Source: an uncultured Candidatus Saccharibacteria bacterium (GTDB lineage Bacteria > Patescibacteriota > Saccharimonadia > Saccharimonadales > UBA4665). Taken from it: a DNA stretch of 5,658 nt. Shown piece by piece: positions 1 to 5,161 of this stretch; position 1 is the first letter of the stretch; every line of letters starts with the position of its first letter. The notes beneath the pieces were generated by a model that did not search any database, was not told where the DNA came from, and saw nothing but the letters and a program-made list of their open reading frames with translations. Made by a program: the position numbers and the translations under genes. The stretch is from assembly GCA_903891235.1 (NCBI GenBank), contig CAITDW010000250.1, positions 1 through 5,658 of the forward strand. The letters are read 5' to 3'.

Positions 1-7
1 AAATGTA

Positions 8-36
8 TTGTAAAAATAAAAGAATAGGCCTAATAT
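8..36 (+). promoter_or_regulatory. Candidate promoter of the DUF7144 gene
   Basis: TTGTAA at 8-13 and TAATAT at 31-36 are separated by 17 bp, and each matches four of six consensus positions of a sigma70-type promoter. Transcription would start near 43, giving a leader of about 20 nt that carries the AGGAG Shine-Dalgarno site at 51-55 (7 nt before the ATG). A perfect TATAAT at 42-47 is an alternative -10, but it has no -35 at the right distance and would start transcription inside the Shine-Dalgarno site. In such AT-rich DNA chance matches are common, so this is tentative. Confidence 0.35.
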
Positions 37-62
37 TAATCTATAATTAAAGGAGATTTATC

Positions 63-455
63 ATGGCAACAAAACTTAATACTGTAAGTGGTTGGTCTGG
101 ATGGGTTGGTTTCGCTAGCTTTTTACTATTATTCAATGGTTTATTTCATGTTTTAGAAGGCATAGCTGATCTTGGGCGTCATACCTTGTTTGTTCAAGCA
201 GCCGGTAATGTTTGGTTGTTTGATTATACAAAATGGGGTTGGATCAATATAATTGGTGGAATTATTGTCATCTCAGCAGGTATTTCCTTGGCTCATGGTG
301 ACACTTGGGGAAGATTCTTTGCAAGTATAGTTTTAGTTCTAAGCATGTTGTCCAGTGTAGCTTCATTACCAATTTATCCAATTTGGTCAATTATCATATT
401 GATAGTTGATGCAATTATACTCTATGCAATTCTTGTGCCTAAAGTACAAAAATAA
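63..455 (+). CDS. DUF7144-family four-helix membrane protein
   Basis: This is a 130-residue integral membrane protein of unknown function. Four hydrophobic segments lie at roughly residues 12-36, 58-78, 84-104 and 106-126, with short polar loops. The pattern matches the DUF7144 family, known mainly from Actinobacteria. It has an N-terminal GW-x-x-F motif (13-17), FDYTKWGWINIIGG (53-66) before helix 2, GDTWGR (79-84) between helices 2 and 3, and LPIYPIWSIIIL (102-113) leading into helix 4. The length is normal for the family and the protein looks complete. The ATG at 63 is supported by AGGAG at 51-55, 7 nt upstream. The gene ends in tandem stops (TAA then TAG) and converges on the L,D-transpeptidase with a 9-bp gap. 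No catalytic residues are apparent. The family assignment rests on remembered motifs; no biochemical role is known to me. Confidence 0.85.
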   Translation: MATKLNTVSGWSGWVGFASFLLLFNGLFHVLEGIADLGRHTLFVQAAGNVWLFDYTKWGWINIIGGIIVISAGISLAHGDTWGRFFASIVLVLSMLSSVASLPIYPIWSIIILIVDAIILYAILVPKVQK

Positions 456-464
456 TAGATAAGG

Positions 465-1889
465 TTAATTGTGGGTTACAATTGTTGTTCCTAAAGGTGC
501 CCAGTCATAAACCCATTCAGCATCGCTGACCATTAAGCCCACACAACCATGAGAGCTATTGATGCTACCAAACCAGGTTGCTGGCCGCCAATAGTTTCCA
601 TGAATTGCATAACCACCTGCTTTAAAATAATTTATCCAAGGCACATTAGGTTGAACATAATCTGCTCCAACCATGGTTTGAAGCGCAATCTTAGATAAAA
701 TGTGAAATGTTCCAATAGGAGTAGGGGTTGATGGCTTACCAGCGCTAACCAAAAATGTCTTAATAATCTTATTGTCTTGATATATATACATTTTTTTAAT
801 AGTCAAATCTATTTCAATCCATTTATTTTGGTCTAGGGAAGTAGTTGTACTAAATGGGGTTGTCGTTAGGTTCAACGATACTACTGCAGGCTTACTCTCT
901 AATAATGAACTCATGATACTACTTATCGCTAAGGACTGACCAGTAACAGATGTTCCATTTTGACCTTGTGTTATTGATGTCGTGGTGCCATCTGAGTTTG
1001 TAATATCGACTTGATTTATAACTTTATGATTATACTTTGACGTAATTGATTGAATATATTTGGTTAAATTATCCTGATTAATAGATATGCTGACTATACC
1101 GTTTTTTTGATTTATGGCGACATTGACCCAAGGAGCTACCTGAGTCTCAGGGACACTAATCTGATTATTGCCAATAGATATTGTGACTGGTTGTTTCAGT
1201 ATGTTATTTATCTTATACTCCTGTGACTTTAATTGAGTAGTTGATATTACCGGGTTAATATTAATAACTTTAAGGCTTATAGCACTCTTATTAAGTTGCA
1301 TAATGTGATTAGATATTTGAATTAACCCATCAGAAATTCCATATTCGTGACCACTTGCACTTTTGCTTAGGACAATTTGACCACTACTATCTAGGCTGAG
1401 ATTAGCATTTTCGGGTGGCTGAATTACTATATTTAGATTGGTTTGCAGAAATTTATTGAACTTATCTTTATTAACAGTGTATGCGATATCTAAATTGTGT
1501 TTTTTCCAAATCTCGAGTCTATTTTTTAGGTTGCTTTTGATTGTTTTTAATTGATCAGTTTCTTTATTTTGATCAAATTCAAACCCCATAGTTGACGTGG
1601 AATAATATTTAACGGTGTCTTTCGAAAATTTGATTGGTAGTTTATAGCTATTAAAATTATTCGATATTGATGTTGAAAAATCTGAGTAGCTCTGGTTCCA
1701 TTTCATATTCTGATTCGATACTTGTACTTGGACAAATTTGGGTGACACGAATAAATATAGAAAAATTATAAGGAGTAGAAAAATTATAGATATTACTATG
1801 ATAGTTTTTTTAGTAAAATACTGCATCACATCATAATACTCAGGTGTTTTATGATTAGTTTCTGAATTATTTTTTTTTGTTTCTTGCAT
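465..1889 (-). CDS. Membrane-anchored L,D-transpeptidase (YkuD domain)
   Basis: This 474-residue protein is predicted to crosslink peptidoglycan by 3-3 linkages, or to attach substrates to it, outside the membrane. A cytoplasmic N-terminus of about 28 residues precedes one transmembrane helix (about 29-49), so it is an anchored protein with an external C-terminus. Residues ~66-215 and ~225-345 look like two PG_binding_4-type modules, the kind found in YoaR/VanW-like and other L,D-transpeptidases. Hallmarks include QPPENANLSL near 157 and the INPVIST stretch near 211. The YkuD domain covers ~355-473, with TPIGTFHI (390-397), the conserved histidine H430 in the IHGNYWRP motif, and the catalytic SHGC at 446-449 (C449 nucleophile). 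The residues after the cysteine are V-G-L rather than the common h-N or h-R; from memory, related VG forms occur in actinobacterial enzymes, so activity is expected. The ATG at 1889 has an AAGAG site about 9 nt upstream. The gene lies 67 bp downstream of a membrane protein gene on the same strand and may be co-transcribed with it. Confidence 0.92.
   Translation of the reverse strand: MQETKKNNSETNHKTPEYYDVMQYFTKKTIIVISIIFLLLIIFLYLFVSPKFVQVQVSNQNMKWNQSYSDFSTSISNNFNSYKLPIKFSKDTVKYYSTSTMGFEFDQNKETDQLKTIKSNLKNRLEIWKKHNLDIAYTVNKDKFNKFLQTNLNIVIQPPENANLSLDSSGQIVLSKSASGHEYGISDGLIQISNHIMQLNKSAISLKVININPVISTTQLKSQEYKINNILKQPVTISIGNNQISVPETQVAPWVNVAINQKNGIVSISINQDNLTKYIQSITSKYNHKVINQVDITNSDGTTTSITQGQNGTSVTGQSLAISSIMSSLLESKPAVVSLNLTTTPFSTTTSLDQNKWIEIDLTIKKMYIYQDNKIIKTFLVSAGKPSTPTPIGTFHILSKIALQTMVGADYVQPNVPWINYFKAGGYAIHGNYWRPATWFGSINSSHGCVGLMVSDAEWVYDWAPLGTTIVTHN
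466..484 (+). terminator. Weak hairpin after the DUF7144 gene (candidate terminator)
   Basis: AATTGT at 467-472 and ACAATT at 478-483 form a 6-bp stem around a 5-nt loop, extendable by one U-G pair (466/484). It begins 11 nt after the DUF7144 stop and is followed by a short U-rich stretch (TTGTTCCT). It lies inside the 3' end of the convergent L,D-transpeptidase gene. The stem has only one G-C pair, so it is a poor intrinsic terminator, but no better one is visible for this gene. Confidence 0.25.
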
Positions 1890-1928
1890 TTTTTATAGCT
1901 CTTTTGGGGCCAATATATTTATGCTTAA

Positions 1929-1956
1929 AGTATATCACTAAAGTTTAATTTATAAA
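1929..1956 (-). promoter_or_regulatory. Candidate promoter of the L,D-transpeptidase gene
   Basis: On the minus strand TTTATA (1951-1956) and TATACT (1929-1934) are 16 bp apart and lie in the 67-bp spacer behind the upstream membrane protein gene. Transcription would start near 1922, giving a leader of about 33 nt. A short AT-only inverted repeat (AGTTTA/TAAACT, 1942-1958) overlaps the end of the upstream gene, but it is too weak to be called a terminator. Read-through from the upstream gene is equally possible. Confidence 0.35.
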
Positions 1957-2511
1957 CTAAAACTTAATTCTTTCGAAGAAATTATCAACAACATCTCGTT
2001 TTTCTTCATTATAGGGTAGTGTCTGGCTAAGTAGAGCAAATAATTTATCTGAATCATCTTGGTTGATATAGATTGGCAATACTGGAGCAAACCTTTTAAT
2101 TGGACTAAAAGATATATTAATAATTTTACCTTCATCAGCAATTGAGTATGACTTAAAATCACTCATTAAATAAGTTTTATTATCTATCTCAATAGAGTGT
2201 TGATCAATTTTATAATGAAGTTGTTTGGGCTTTCTGGCTGCGTAATAGACAAAAACACTTGCAAATAGAATAATAACAATTGATGTTATTATTTCTTTTG
2301 TTAAAAAGTAAAAACCAATTATCAGTACAATTGTGATTAGAGAAGCATACAGATACCATTTTGTAGATTTCTCGTTATAGACATATTCTGGGCCAATCCA
2401 ATCATGATCTAGAGCTTTGTCTGCCTTCGAACTATCCTGAGTTTTAGATATTTTTGATTTATGTTTTTTAGCTTGGTGCATACCTGGTTTATCTTTGGTT
2501 TTTTCTGCCAT
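1957..2511 (-). CDS. Two-helix membrane protein with lysine-rich tail, possible PH-like domain
   Basis: I do not recognise a named family with certainty. The 184-residue product has three visible parts. The first is a strongly basic, lysine-rich, probably disordered N-terminus (1-35), ending in the aromatic/acidic stretch HDWIGPEYVYNE (36-47). The second is a pair of closely spaced transmembrane helices (about 52-70 and 73-92) with a very short turn. The third is a C-terminal domain of about 90 residues (94-184) with alternating hydrophobic residues typical of beta strands (YKIDQHSIEID, KTYLMSDFKSYSI, GKIINISFSP) and a final amphipathic helix (DDSDKLFALLSQTLP onward). A helical hairpin followed by a small beta domain resembles bacterial PH-like (bPH/YdbT-type) membrane proteins. 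Both tails would face the cytoplasm by the positive-inside rule. No Shine-Dalgarno site precedes the ATG at 2511; the next ATG (residue 11) has no better one. It is immediately upstream of the L,D-transpeptidase gene on the same strand, which hints at an envelope role. Confidence 0.8.
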   Translation of the reverse strand: MAEKTKDKPGMHQAKKHKSKISKTQDSSKADKALDHDWIGPEYVYNEKSTKWYLYASLITIVLIIGFYFLTKEIITSIVIILFASVFVYYAARKPKQLHYKIDQHSIEIDNKTYLMSDFKSYSIADEGKIINISFSPIKRFAPVLPIYINQDDSDKLFALLSQTLPYNEEKRDVVDNFFERIKF

Positions 2512-2600
2512 ATATACATATTACATTTTTTTTCATAAAAATTACAAAATAATATAAATCTATATTGAGTTAATTGAATAAATAACGTTGATAACTAGGT

Positions 2601-2606
2601 TATAAT
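2601..2606 (+). promoter_or_regulatory. Perfect -10 hexamer at the start of the GT-C-like gene
   Basis: TATAAT at 2601-2606 is a consensus -10 element. Its last base is the first base of the upstream TTG start codon. No convincing -35 lies 16-18 bp upstream, and there is no TGn extension. If used, transcription would begin near 2612-2613 and the first available start would be the ATG at 2618, giving an almost leaderless mRNA. The 94-bp divergent spacer (2512-2605) holds nothing else I can identify. Confidence 0.35.
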
Positions 2607-4018
2607 TGAATCAATATATGTTTAGAAGTGTCTTTAAGCCTCGTTTTTCGTTATTTTATAATTCCTGTTTAGTTTATATTCATTCACACAAAAAACTCAT
2701 CACTATCATAAAGTTAGTTTTTATTTATGCAATTATTTGGCTTTTTCTTTTTGAACAATTAGATCCAGACTTTGGTTGGCATCTAACATCTGGTTTATAT
2801 ATTTTAAATCATGGTATTCCGGTTAAAGACCCATTTAGTTATACTGCTTCTAATTTTATATGGATTAATCATGAGTGGGGCAACGACGTTATTACTGCTT
2901 TTCTGTATAAATTAGGCGGTATATATCTTTTAACGACTTTTTTTGCATTAATTTGGGCAGCAAGTATATGTTTATTTAGGGATAGAATTAGACTTGCCAT
3001 TTTGCTACCGGCAGTCTTGGCATATTTAAATTTTATGCAGTTCAGACCAATAGCATTTACTCTTCTGTTTTTTGCAATCATTATAAGTCTTAGTAAATGG
3101 AAAAATAACAAGCTTATATATGCACTTCCACTATTATTTATCTTTTGGGCTAATCTACATGGCGGATTTATCTTAGGCCTGGCTGTTATCCTGTATTTTA
3201 CAATTCAGAAGAAAAGTAAGTTATGGTTATTAATATTCTTACTAAGTAGTCTGGCTGTTCTTATTAATCCTTATGGCTTCAATCTATACATAGAGGTATA
3301 TCAGACAATTTCAGATAACGAACTGCATAAGTATATTAATGAATGGAAGCAATTTGCTATTCCAATATTTTGTTATTTATTTTATTTAATCTGGCTCCTA
3401 GGCTTTGCGATATTTGATCTTAAAAACATAAAGAAATATCTAGGGCTTGGTTTCTTGTTTTTTATCTTTAGTTTTGCTGCTGTTAGAAATGTGCCATTAT
3501 TTGTGGTTGCAGCTCTTAAAGATTTAGATGGTTACTCATCCGAATTAATTAACAAAAAATATTCCAAAAAAATTCCAAAACTTTTTTATATAGGTTATTT
3601 TATTATTATCGCAGAGATTTATTTTGCTGCATTAGGTAATACTTCATTCGGCAATGTACTGTCAGGATATCCAAACGAGGCTATTAATTACCTCAAGGTT
3701 CATCAATGTAGAGGTAATCTTTTCAATTCATACAATTATGGTGGTTATCTTATATGGAAGTTACCTGAGCAAAAAATCTTCATAGCCGGCAACATGACAA
3801 CTTGGAAAATTCCAAACCAGCGCAGTTATTTATCTGATTATTTTTCTGTTTTAAACAATGGTAGTTTTCAAAAACAAGAATTCAAAAAATATAACATTAC
3901 TTGCGTGTTGGTTCAAAATAGTCAAGATAACATTAATCTTGTTAACGATTTGAAAAGACAGGGATGGATTGAGCCTTTGAATAAAACAAATGGTTTTATT
4001 CTACTTATTAAAAAATAG
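2606..4018 (+). CDS. GT-C-like polytopic membrane protein, probable glycosyltransferase
   Basis: This is a 470-residue membrane protein with about nine or ten hydrophobic segments between residues 33 and 345, followed by a soluble C-terminal domain (~350-470). It matches a widespread bacterial family of GT-C-like proteins, thought to use polyprenyl-phosphate sugars as donors outside the membrane. The first loop after helix 1 has DPDFGWHL (53-60), where D53/D55 are the likely catalytic or metal-binding acids. The usual GIPVKDPFSYT (70-80) and NHEWGND (88-94) blocks follow. Further family features are ANLHGGF (182-188), NPYG (221-224), RNVPLF (294-299) and the C-terminal FNSYNYGGYLIW (373-384). 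The C-terminal block usually reading F-I-D-G-R reads FIAGN here (392-396). The TTG at 2606 has a weak AGG about 6 nt upstream, while the ATG at 2618 (466 aa) fits a near-leaderless transcript; which is used is uncertain. Acceptor and sugar cannot be told from sequence. Confidence 0.82.
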   Translation: MNQYMFRSVFKPRFSLFYNSCLVYIHSHKKLITIIKLVFIYAIIWLFLFEQLDPDFGWHLTSGLYILNHGIPVKDPFSYTASNFIWINHEWGNDVITAFLYKLGGIYLLTTFFALIWAASICLFRDRIRLAILLPAVLAYLNFMQFRPIAFTLLFFAIIISLSKWKNNKLIYALPLLFIFWANLHGGFILGLAVILYFTIQKKSKLWLLIFLLSSLAVLINPYGFNLYIEVYQTISDNELHKYINEWKQFAIPIFCYLFYLIWLLGFAIFDLKNIKKYLGLGFLFFIFSFAAVRNVPLFVVAALKDLDGYSSELINKKYSKKIPKLFYIGYFIIIAEIYFAALGNTSFGNVLSGYPNEAINYLKVHQCRGNLFNSYNYGGYLIWKLPEQKIFIAGNMTTWKIPNQRSYLSDYFSVLNNGSFQKQEFKKYNITCVLVQNSQDNINLVNDLKRQGWIEPLNKTNGFILLIKK

Positions 4019-4040
4019 TCTTAATAATATTATGGTACAA

Positions 4041-4076
4041 ACGTATTGTCTCAAAGGGCAAATGAGACTAATTCGT
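4041..4076 (+). terminator. Hairpin downstream of the GT-C-like gene (candidate terminator)
   Basis: GTCTCA (4048-4053) pairs perfectly with TGAGAC (4063-4068) around a 9-nt loop. With a one-base bulge and one mismatch the stem continues outward to 4041/4076, giving 12 pairs in all. It starts 22 nt after the stop codon and is followed by the U-containing TATTTATG stretch rather than a true U run. A second small hairpin (TATCTT/AAGATA, 4103-4118) lies further on. The rest of 4019-4179 shows no convincing gene; it appears to be a 3' spacer. Confidence 0.35.
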
Positions 4077-4179
4077 TATTTATGCTATTCAGTATGTATT
4101 TTTATCTTTAGTAAGATACCATTAAAACCTAAAGAAAAACAGGGAAGTACTGTAGGATCTTTATATAATATTTCAGGAT

Positions 4180-4225
4180 AAAAAAAATAAATCTCTACAC
4201 CATATATAGATGCAAAGATTTATTT
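4180..4225 (-). terminator. Terminator-like hairpin after the tRNA-Ser pair
   Basis: Read on the minus strand, AAATAAATCT (4216-4225) and AGATTTATTT (4185-4194) form a 10-bp perfect stem with a 21-nt loop. A run of eight T residues (4187-4180) overlaps the end of the stem and continues past it. It begins 12 nt after the encoded CCA of tRNA-Ser(GCU). The stem is AT-rich, so it is weaker than a classic intrinsic terminator, but position and U run fit the end of the tRNA transcript. Confidence 0.55.
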
Positions 4226-4237
4226 ATATTCTCTTCT

Positions 4238-4330
4238 TGGCGGAGAGAGAGGGATTCGAACCCTCGCGGGGACTCTCGCCCCCCTAACGATTTAGCAAAC
4301 CGTCCCCTTCAGCCACTTGGGTACCTCTCC
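4238..4330 (-). tRNA. trnS-GCU: tRNA-Ser(GCU)
   Basis: This is a complete class II tRNA that reads AGC and AGU serine codons. The acceptor stem GGAGAGG pairs with TCTCTCC (4242-4248), with one G-U pair at the base, followed by discriminator G (4241) and an encoded CCA (4238-4240). The anticodon stem ACGGT/ATCGT (4299-4303 and 4287-4291) encloses loop TTGCTAA, with GCT at 4294-4296. The T arm is GAGGG-TTCGAAT-CCCTC (4249-4265). The long G/C-rich variable arm (about 4266-4286) is the serine hallmark. It lies 17 bp downstream of tRNA-Ser(UGA) on the same strand and is likely cut from the same precursor. Confidence 0.97.
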
Positions 4331-4347
4331 TTACTAGAACATTTAGC

Positions 4348-4437
4348 TGGCGGAAGGGGTGGGATTCGAACCCACGGAACCGTTTCCGGTTCTCTTGTTT
4401 TCAAGACAAGTGCACTCGACCACTATGCGACCCTTCC
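4348..4437 (-). tRNA. trnS-UGA: tRNA-Ser(UGA)
   Basis: This is a complete class II tRNA that reads UCA and, by wobble, other UCN serine codons. The acceptor stem GGAAGGG/CCCTTCC is fully paired (4431-4437 with 4352-4358), followed by discriminator G (4351) and an encoded CCA (4348-4350). The anticodon stem CTTGT/ACAAG encloses loop CTTGAAA, with TGA at 4401-4403. The T arm is GTGGG-TTCGAAT-CCCAC. The variable arm forms a clean 6-bp stem, GAACCG/CGGTTC, closed by a GAAA tetraloop. It is the first gene of a two-tRNA unit whose predicted transcript begins about 6-7 nt before the mature 5' end. Confidence 0.97.
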
Positions 4438-4449
4438 TAGCAAGACTAA

Positions 4450-4477
4450 ATTATACCAAGTTTTTATAATTTTTCAC
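4450..4477 (-). promoter_or_regulatory. Promoter of the tRNA-Ser pair
   Basis: On the minus strand a consensus TATAAT (4450-4455) is preceded directly by TGG, giving an extended -10 (TGnTATAAT). A GTGAAA -35 (4472-4477, four of six matches) is 16 bp upstream. The predicted start near 4443-4444 lies only 6-7 nt before tRNA-Ser(UGA), a typical short tRNA leader. This is one of the best promoters in the window. Confidence 0.75.
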
Positions 4478-4486
4478 CTATAAAAT

Positions 4487-4514
4487 ATTAATAACAACAA
4501 GTGTTGTGATTAAT
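4487..4514. repeat. 28-bp near-perfect palindrome, candidate operator
   Basis: Arms ATTAATAACAACA (4487-4499) and TGTTGTGATTAAT (4502-4514) are inverted copies matching at 12 of 13 positions around an AG spacer. A further TGTTGT half-site follows at 4516-4521, making a direct GTGTTGT repeat (4501-4507 and 4515-4521) at a 14-bp period. The site sits between divergent promoters, 9 bp beyond the tRNA -35 and 25 bp before the hsp20 -35. It should therefore not be part of either transcript and most likely acts as DNA, for example as a dimeric regulator site. The symmetry is seen directly; the role is inferred. Confidence 0.5.
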
Positions 4515-4539
4515 GTGTTGTAAATATAAGCATAACTTA

Positions 4540-4568
4540 TTGATTCATTGTTGGATTATGGATATACT
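4540..4568 (+). promoter_or_regulatory. Promoter of hsp20
   Basis: TTGATT (4540-4545) and TATACT (4563-4568) are separated by the ideal 17 bp. They match four and five of six consensus positions, respectively, of a vegetative sigma70-type promoter. The predicted start is near 4575, giving a leader of about 49 nt before the ATG at 4624. No sigma32-type heat-shock promoter, CIRCE or HAIR element is seen, so any heat response would need another regulator. Confidence 0.6.
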
Positions 4569-4570
4569 TA

Positions 4571-4594
4571 AACTAATACAAAAAGTAATTAGTT
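4571..4594. repeat. Inverted repeat at the predicted hsp20 transcription start
   Basis: AACTAAT (4571-4577) and ATTAGTT (4588-4594) are perfect 7-bp inverted copies with a 10-bp spacer. They begin 3 bp after the -10 hexamer and span the predicted transcription start. This is a classic place for a repressor operator. Because the left arm straddles +1, an RNA hairpin in the leader is less likely. It is AT-rich and could be chance. Confidence 0.35.
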
Positions 4595-4610
4595 AGAATA
4601 AATAATCAAT

Positions 4611-4617
4611 GGAGGGT
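4611..4617 (+). promoter_or_regulatory. Strong Shine-Dalgarno site that sets the hsp20 start
   Basis: GGAGGGT at 4611-4617 is the strongest ribosome binding site in the window, with GGAGG ending 8 nt before the ATG at 4624. An in-frame ATG at 4609 overlaps the site itself and has no binding site of its own. The downstream ATG is therefore the better start. Confidence 0.85.
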
Positions 4618-4623
4618 AACAAT

Positions 4624-5097
4624 ATGGCTCGAAACAATCGAGACGATGACCTTTTGATGGAAGAGGATGAATTAACTGCAGCATTTTTGGGTGACGAAGA
4701 TGTACCAGCAGACAATCAGACTAGTGGGGCACCAGAAGCAACCAATGAAGAGTGGGATGAAGAAGAGGCGCTGCCAGGTCAACTAGCAGTCGATGTATAC
4801 GAGACAAAAGAAAAATTAGTCGTTAAGGCTAGAACTGCTGGTGTCAACAAAAGTGATTTGGATGTAAGTATTTCAGATAACACTTTGAGCATCAGAGGAA
4901 CTTTATCGGCAGGCAATGAAGAAGATGTTGAGAACTATTTTGTACAAGAATGTTATTGGGGTGAGTTTTCAAGAAGCATTGCGCTCCCAGTTTCTGTTAA
5001 AGAAGATGAAATTGAAGCTCAGTTAAAAGACGGGGTGTTAACTATTAGTTTTGCAAAGGTAAAGCAAGATACTGTTAAGAAAATTCAAATTCTTTAA
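4624..5097 (+). CDS. hsp20: Small heat shock protein, Hsp20/alpha-crystallin family
   Basis: This is a 157-residue ATP-independent cytosolic chaperone, expected to form oligomers and hold unfolding proteins. The N-terminal arm (1-50) is unusually acidic (runs such as DDDLLMEEDE and EEWDEEEAL) and low in aromatic residues. The alpha-crystallin domain spans ~53-146, with the typical blocks QLAVDVYETKEKLVVKA (53-69), YWGEFSRSIALP (111-122) and DGVLTISFAK (136-145). The C-terminus carries the I-x-I motif (IQI, 154-156) that docks onto a neighbouring domain during oligomer assembly. Length and order are normal for bacterial Hsp20. The start at 4624 rather than the in-frame ATG at 4609 is chosen from the Shine-Dalgarno position. 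It is a single-gene unit, divergent from the tRNA-Ser pair and convergent with the pilin gene, ending at a strong shared terminator. The acidic N-terminus could affect substrate choice; that is inference. Confidence 0.95.
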   Translation: MARNNRDDDLLMEEDELTAAFLGDEDVPADNQTSGAPEATNEEWDEEEALPGQLAVDVYETKEKLVVKARTAGVNKSDLDVSISDNTLSIRGTLSAGNEEDVENYFVQECYWGEFSRSIALPVSVKEDEIEAQLKDGVLTISFAKVKQDTVKKIQIL

Positions 5098-5110
5098 ACA
5101 AAAAATATAG

Positions 5111-5150
5111 ATTTTAAAAAAGCTCCTTTATGAAGGAGCTTTTTTAAAAT
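5111..5150. terminator. Bidirectional intrinsic terminator between hsp20 and the pilin gene
   Basis: An 18-bp perfect inverted repeat (5111-5128 with 5133-5150) surrounds a 4-nt loop (TATG). The core is AGCTCCTT/AAGGAGCT, flanked by an A run on the left and a T run on the right, so each strand gives a hairpin followed by a U tract. It starts 14 bp after the hsp20 stop and ends 12 bp before the pilin stop. It serves both convergent genes. Confidence 0.93.
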
Positions 5151-5161
5151 AAACAATTTTT

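Noticed and set aside
1950..2162. A 70-codon minus-strand frame inside the two-helix membrane protein gene
   Set aside because: It overlaps a clearly better gene in another frame on the same strand and looks like an out-of-frame shadow.
2869..3111. An 80-codon minus-strand frame opposite the GT-C-like gene
   Set aside because: It lies wholly antisense to a strongly motif-supported gene and has no signal of its own.
3990..4181. A 63-codon plus-strand frame overlapping the end of the GT-C-like gene
   Set aside because: It begins inside the gene in another frame, has no ribosome binding site, and the part beyond 4018 shows no recognisable protein pattern. A chance resemblance of its YNISG ending to nucleotide-sugar enzymes is too short to count.
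4251..4373. Repeated GGGATTCGAACCC sequence
   Set aside because: These are the T arms of the two tRNAs, not a mobile-element or attachment-site repeat. No copy of a tRNA 3' end is found elsewhere in the window, so integration at the tRNA is not supported.
4238..4437. Recent tandem duplication of one tRNA-Ser gene
   Set aside because: Outside the universal T-arm sequence the acceptor, D, anticodon and variable arms differ widely, so these are two old isoacceptors.
4494..4594. CIRCE or HAIR heat-shock element upstream of hsp20
   Set aside because: The inverted repeats present share neither sequence nor spacing with the CIRCE or HAIR consensus.
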